Source of the DNA: Phymorhynchus buccinoides
Lineage: Eukaryota > Mollusca > Gastropoda > Neogastropoda > Raphitomidae
DNA: 64,000 nucleotides
Direction of reading: 5' to 3'
Assembly (NCBI GenBank): GCA_017654935.2
Contig: CM065684.1
Location: 63,973,094-64,037,093 of the forward strand
Positions 59,988 to 64,000 of the stretch are shown one piece after another. The position numbers and the translations under genes were made by a program. The stretch's first letter is position 1. Each line of letters opens with the position of its first letter. A model generated the notes under the pieces. That model worked only from the letters and a program-made list of their open reading frames with translations, was not told the origin of the DNA and made no database searches.

Positions 59988-60347
59988 GCCACCCCCCCTA
60001 CATTTCTCGGTTAATTGTATTGTTTTTTCCGTTTTTGCCTTACCATACATAAAGTTTAACCTTTTTATCTAATAACCTTTTTGGAATACTAACCCTATCC
60101 CTAACCCTAGCCCTACCCCACCTATAAGACGGAAAAACACAACGAACCACAACTGTGGCAAATTGCTTTGAACTGCAGTACATAGTGGGGGATAGGGTTA
60201 GGTTTAGGGTTATGGTTAGTATTCCAAGAAGAGAATTAGCTGAAGATTTTTCTAAAATACAGCTTTATGTATGGTAAGAAAGGCAAAAACTGAAAAATAC
60301 ATTTAACTTAACTGAGAAAGGCAGGGGGGGGGGGGGGGGGGGGGGTG
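59988..60347. mobile_element. Palindromic element P2 (copy 2) with telomere-like motifs
   Basis: 'ccccccctacatttctcggt' and 'actgagaaaggcagggggg' are terminal inverted repeats. Inside, 'ttggaatactaaccctatcc' + 'ctaaccctagccc' pairs with 'gggttaggtttagggttat' + 'ggttagtattcc', and 'cataaagttt' with 'acagctttatgtatgg'. Lacks the extra ~185 bp seen in copy 1, giving about 360 bp. Confidence 0.75.
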
Positions 60348-60817
60348 CCAATCATATTACCTTTAACTGGGGGTAAATATATGGGGGGGATTAGCAGGGG
60401 GGGGGGGGGCAATGGGTAATTGAAAGTGGGGGGGGGGGGGGGGGAAAACAATCCTTTGGGTTGCTTAACATATGATGAGCCATATCAAAATCAATGCAGG
60501 AAACCAAGAAAGAATAAAGATAGCAAATATCAGATTAGCAGTGGATACTCTACAGCTACTCGTACACGCAATAAAGTTTTAATTGAAAGTACTTGTCATG
60601 ACTTTTAAAATATTGCAATGAGTGGGTAAATGGGAACAAAAAAATATGATGTAACATTATCATTTCATCAATGAAGGAATGTACATGCTCATTCACAAAG
60701 GCTTAAATATGTTCAGCGCATGCACCAAAACCACATATAACAAAAGAAAACAATTTTGATTGTTCAAGGGGGGGCTTGTGGCAGGGGGGGGGGTAATGGG
60801 GGGGGGGGGGGGCATAT

Positions 60818-60877
<60 letters not shown>

Positions 60878-60884
60878 GAAACAA

Positions 60885-60921
<37 letters not shown>

Positions 60922-60970
60922 TTGGGGTGGGGGGGGGGGGGGGGGGGAGGGTTGGGGGGGGGGGGGGTGG

Positions 60971-61011
<41 letters not shown>

Positions 61012-61210
61012 GGGGGGGGGGGGGGGGTTAATAAGTTATTACATGGGGGGGGGGGGGGGGGGATTGCACAATGGGGGGGGGTGGGGGGGAACATCTATCA
61101 CACAAAATTGCATTGTATAACCTATATGGGGGGGGGTGGGTGGGGGGGGGAGGGGGGGTTATGGGGGGGTGGGAGGGGGATCACTGGGGGGGGGTTGGAG
61201 GGAACCTTAC
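60320..61210. repeat. Cluster of long poly-G tracts
   Basis: G runs, many over 20 nt and some 40-60 nt, separated by short remnants ('attggggtgg', 'gagaaacaaattgg'). All are on the same strand. Gly- and Pro-rich frames are artefacts. Confidence 0.95.
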
Positions 61211-61754
61211 AATAATAACCTCTCCAACAGCCTTATCTACACCCATAATAAAGGTGGGGTTCACTTGTTGCCCATGTACCCTTTAAACTTCTACCCTCAT
61301 AAACTGTAATCACACTATTTGTTAAAACCTACCCCCACTATTTCTCTTCCACTGACCTTTGGCCGATTGTGAACTATGGACTCACAAGAGGGGGATAAAC
61401 AACCTTCATTTCTTTGTCCTGGGTTAACTTCATGACAAAGTGTTGTGGTGGTGCACGAAATGTTGAAGTTTCTCCTTTTCACAGTTACCTTGTTTTCTTT
61501 TACCTACCATTTTTACGTTATTGAACAAGCCTTCATGGGGGGGGGGGGGGGGGAGGGGGGGGACGAAATCAACATTATGATTATGGTTGGCTCTGTTGGG
61601 TTGTCATTACTCTGGCTAAAAAGGGATAACTCAACAGGGAAGTAGAAAGGAGAAGGAAAGCAACGGTGTTTCCCACTAAGGTACAGATGACCTTGTTTTG
61701 ACACTAAGGGGGGAAGGAATCAGCTACGTTTTTAGAACAGGGGGGGGGGGAGGC

Positions 61755-61866
61755 CGTCTATGACCGTTTTTGATTAACCCACCACGTGGGGTTGGACACT
61801 TTTATTTTGGGGGATTTTAGACTGATGATGTCATGGCTTGTCATGGCTTAAGACAATCCCTATTAA

Positions 61867-61962
<96 letters not shown>

Positions 61963-61968
61963 GCTATA

Positions 61969-62045
<77 letters not shown>

Positions 62046-63160
62046 GAACATTTTGATGTATTGTAGTTGTTCTTGCTTATGTGAACTGGCCTGACACAGC
62101 CACATGCCAAGGCATCTTGTGATTATGATAAACATCCTAACACGAACTTACACAATTATTAATCTATGTGCAAGCACATTCATGTGTGACAACTACAACG
62201 TTTAGGAAAGCCTTGGTTTTAAAATAGGCCATTGGGCCGGGGGGGGGGTCATGGGGTAATGCCCCCCTGGGAGCTGAAGACAAAGAAAAAAATTGATTTA
62301 TGAACATTTTTTCAGTACACACACGATAATTTTGCACCCACAATTTATACAAAATGCTAATAAAAACCATGAAATGTGTTTGAAAAAAATACAGTAGAGC
62401 CAATTTAAATGTATGCAGGAAAGACAATTTTTAAACAAATGTAGCAAACAGCATACAACTGTACCAAATTCACAAAAACAAAAGAATACTGTTTTATTGC
62501 AATGTTTAATTACTTGTTTTAACTTTTGATTTATTTAAATGATGTTCATTTACACACAAACCAAAAAACATACTAAACAATCACATTAAAATTCAGCAAA
62601 TAATGAATGTACATGATCATTCAAAAGCAGAAATATTTAACACTATGCACCAAATGTGCATATAACTAAAAATGAGAACATTACAAAACAATCCTTACGC
62701 AGTGTTTTGGGTGTTTTTTGTAAGAAAAAATCCTATCACAACAATTTGCATATCACATGACGCAAAATCCTATTAGAATAGATTGCAAATAACATTGACA
62801 AATATCGTTACCACAAAACAAATTGCACATAATGACAAAAAATCTATCACACAAAATTGCATTTTATAACATTACAATTAACAAATTGCATATAACATGA
62901 CAATAATATGGTATTCTATAACAAAGAAACCACCATTTCTGTAAATATGGGAAAACATCTTGTTATTTTTAACAATAAGTTATTAAAAAGCCTTGTACTG
63001 AATTCATTATTTTTGGCTTGGTTGGTGAGGCGTTACCCTGGTTGTGAAAGACGTCAAGGGATGTGTCAAACAGTGAGAAGCACTTTGAACACTAAAGTAC
63101 ATAGTTTGCAGGTTCCAGCTGTTGGGTTGAGAACGTTGTTGTTTGTGTGACCGTTTTGTT
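61755..63160 (+). repeat. Degenerate ~1.2-kb tandem repeat, first unit
   Basis: Ordered landmarks, each found again about 1.2 kb later: 'gggattttagactgatgatg', 'gccacatgccaaggcatctt' + 'atgataaacatcctaacacgaac' in pieces, 'ggtcatggggtaatgccccc', 'aaattgatttatgaa', 'gtgtttgaaaaaaatacagt', 'atttacacacaaaccaaaaa', 'aaaagcagaaatattt'. Confidence 0.75.
61867..62044. repeat. Poly-G tracts of 93 and 76 nt
   Basis: G runs 61867-61959 and 61969-62044 separated by 'ttagctata'. In the other repeat copies the equivalent place ('gacaatccctattaa' to 'aacattttgatgta') holds only about 20 ordinary bases ('cacaaccattcagagcat'). Confidence 0.95.
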
Positions 63161-64000
63161 CCATTTTGATGGTGGTTTGTGGGCAGTTAACAGGACTCCG
63201 TCTTCTGGTAATTTTAGACTGATGATGTACATATGCTGGAACTTGTCATGGCTTAAGACAATCCCCACACAACCATTCAGAGCATAACAACATTTTGATG
63301 TAGCCTTGGCCCCATCTAGCTTATGTCGCGCTGTCTGACACAGCCTCATGCCAAGGCATCATTATGATTATGATAAACATCCTAACACGAACACACACGC
63401 GCAGACGTGCACACACACACGCACACATGTGTGCAACTACACAAAAAGAAAAAACCCATGAAAGGCCGGGGTCATGGGGTAATGCCCCCCTGTGGGATTG
63501 AGTAGTAGAAAATTGATTTATGAAGGTATTTTACTTTGCTTTTTCCATATATTTATATAAATGCTTATTTTAATGTGTTTGAAAAAAATACAGTAGAGAC
63601 AATTTGATATTGTTTGACAAGTCTTAAAATCAGAAAAAAAATCCCTTTACTGGTTAAATTCAAAAACAGGAAATTCCTAACCATAAACTTGGCACCAATT
63701 TGATGAATTTAAAATGTTCATTTACACACAAACCAAAAAACAACTAAACATTCACAAGCAAATTTAATAAATCATCACAGTAGGGATCATAACAAAAGCA
63801 GAAATATTTGAACACTATGGTACAAATGCACCAGCTAGGGATGAGAACATTACGGGTGTGTGATCGTTTTTTGATTACCCTGCCATGTGAGCAGCCACTC
63901 TCCGACTACTAACGATCATCACAGTTGAACCAAAGATTTAAGACTAAGATTAAAATTATAGCCCCGTTGACAACCCAGCCCAAGTCAGGGCTGTCACCAT
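63161..64000 (+). repeat. Degenerate ~1.2-kb tandem repeat, second unit (runs off the window)
   Basis: Repeats the landmark order of 61755-63160 and ends with 'gaacactatggtacaaatgc' + 'accagctagggatga', which also occurs at 47075-47107. No exon of RBKS recognised within it. Confidence 0.75.

Noticed and set aside
60756..62066. Gly-rich and Pro-rich frames over G runs
   Set aside because: Homopolymer artefacts.

Overview
Eukaryotic nuclear DNA. Three spliced genes are embedded in very repeat-rich sequence with long CT, GT, CA, AG and G tracts, several non-LTR retrotransposon (LINE) families, MITE-like inverted-repeat elements, Helitron-like elements and tandem arrays. The gene structure (short exons, kilobase introns, GT-AG borders) and repeat style fit an animal. 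The kinds of LINE tails and microsatellites suggest a marine mollusc, possibly a gastropod, but that is an inference and no species marker is present.

The genes were rebuilt from exon borders read by eye. (1) A type-B carboxylesterase/cholinesterase-like gene on + (12706-22402) has nine coding exons that join in frame to 621 codons, with signal peptide, HGGGF oxyanion motif, GESAG nucleophile elbow, acidic and His triad members, and a C-terminal KEEL that resembles an ER-retrieval signal. (2) CINP (CDK2-interacting protein) on - (30038-33692) has four exons giving about 200 residues, lacking only the short N-terminal exon. (3) The first two exons of ribokinase (RBKS) lie on + (43916-46821); the rest must lie in or beyond the repeat-filled sequence to the right.

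Layout: 1-9 kb intergenic, with a TIR element swollen by a 59-bp minisatellite and long microsatellites. 9-12 kb is a segment bounded by a ~210-bp inverted repeat and holding palindromic elements with telomere-like CCCTAA motifs. 12-22.4 kb is the esterase, with a Helitron-like element in intron 1 and an odd exon-7 mosaic in intron 7. 22.4-30 kb is the tail-to-tail space between esterase and CINP: decayed tandem copies of the terminal exons of both genes, nested MITEs and a 4-kb 88/91-bp satellite. 30-33.7 kb is CINP. 34-43 kb is a pile of nested LINE fragments, one split by a 1.79-kb LTR-like insertion (TTATA duplicated) and a 238-bp piggyBac-like MITE (TTAA duplicated). 43.9-46.8 kb is the start of RBKS. 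47-60 kb is LINEs, including a 938-codon open frame, and Helitron-like copies. 60-64 kb is degenerate ~1.2-kb repeats with extreme poly-G runs.

The three genes are not functionally linked. The unusual content is (a) tandem amplification of the terminal coding segment of two neighbouring convergent genes, (b) the scrambled exon-7 repeat, (c) Helitron-like copies with an exact empty site visible in the window, and (d) two conserved palindromic element families carrying telomere-like repeats.
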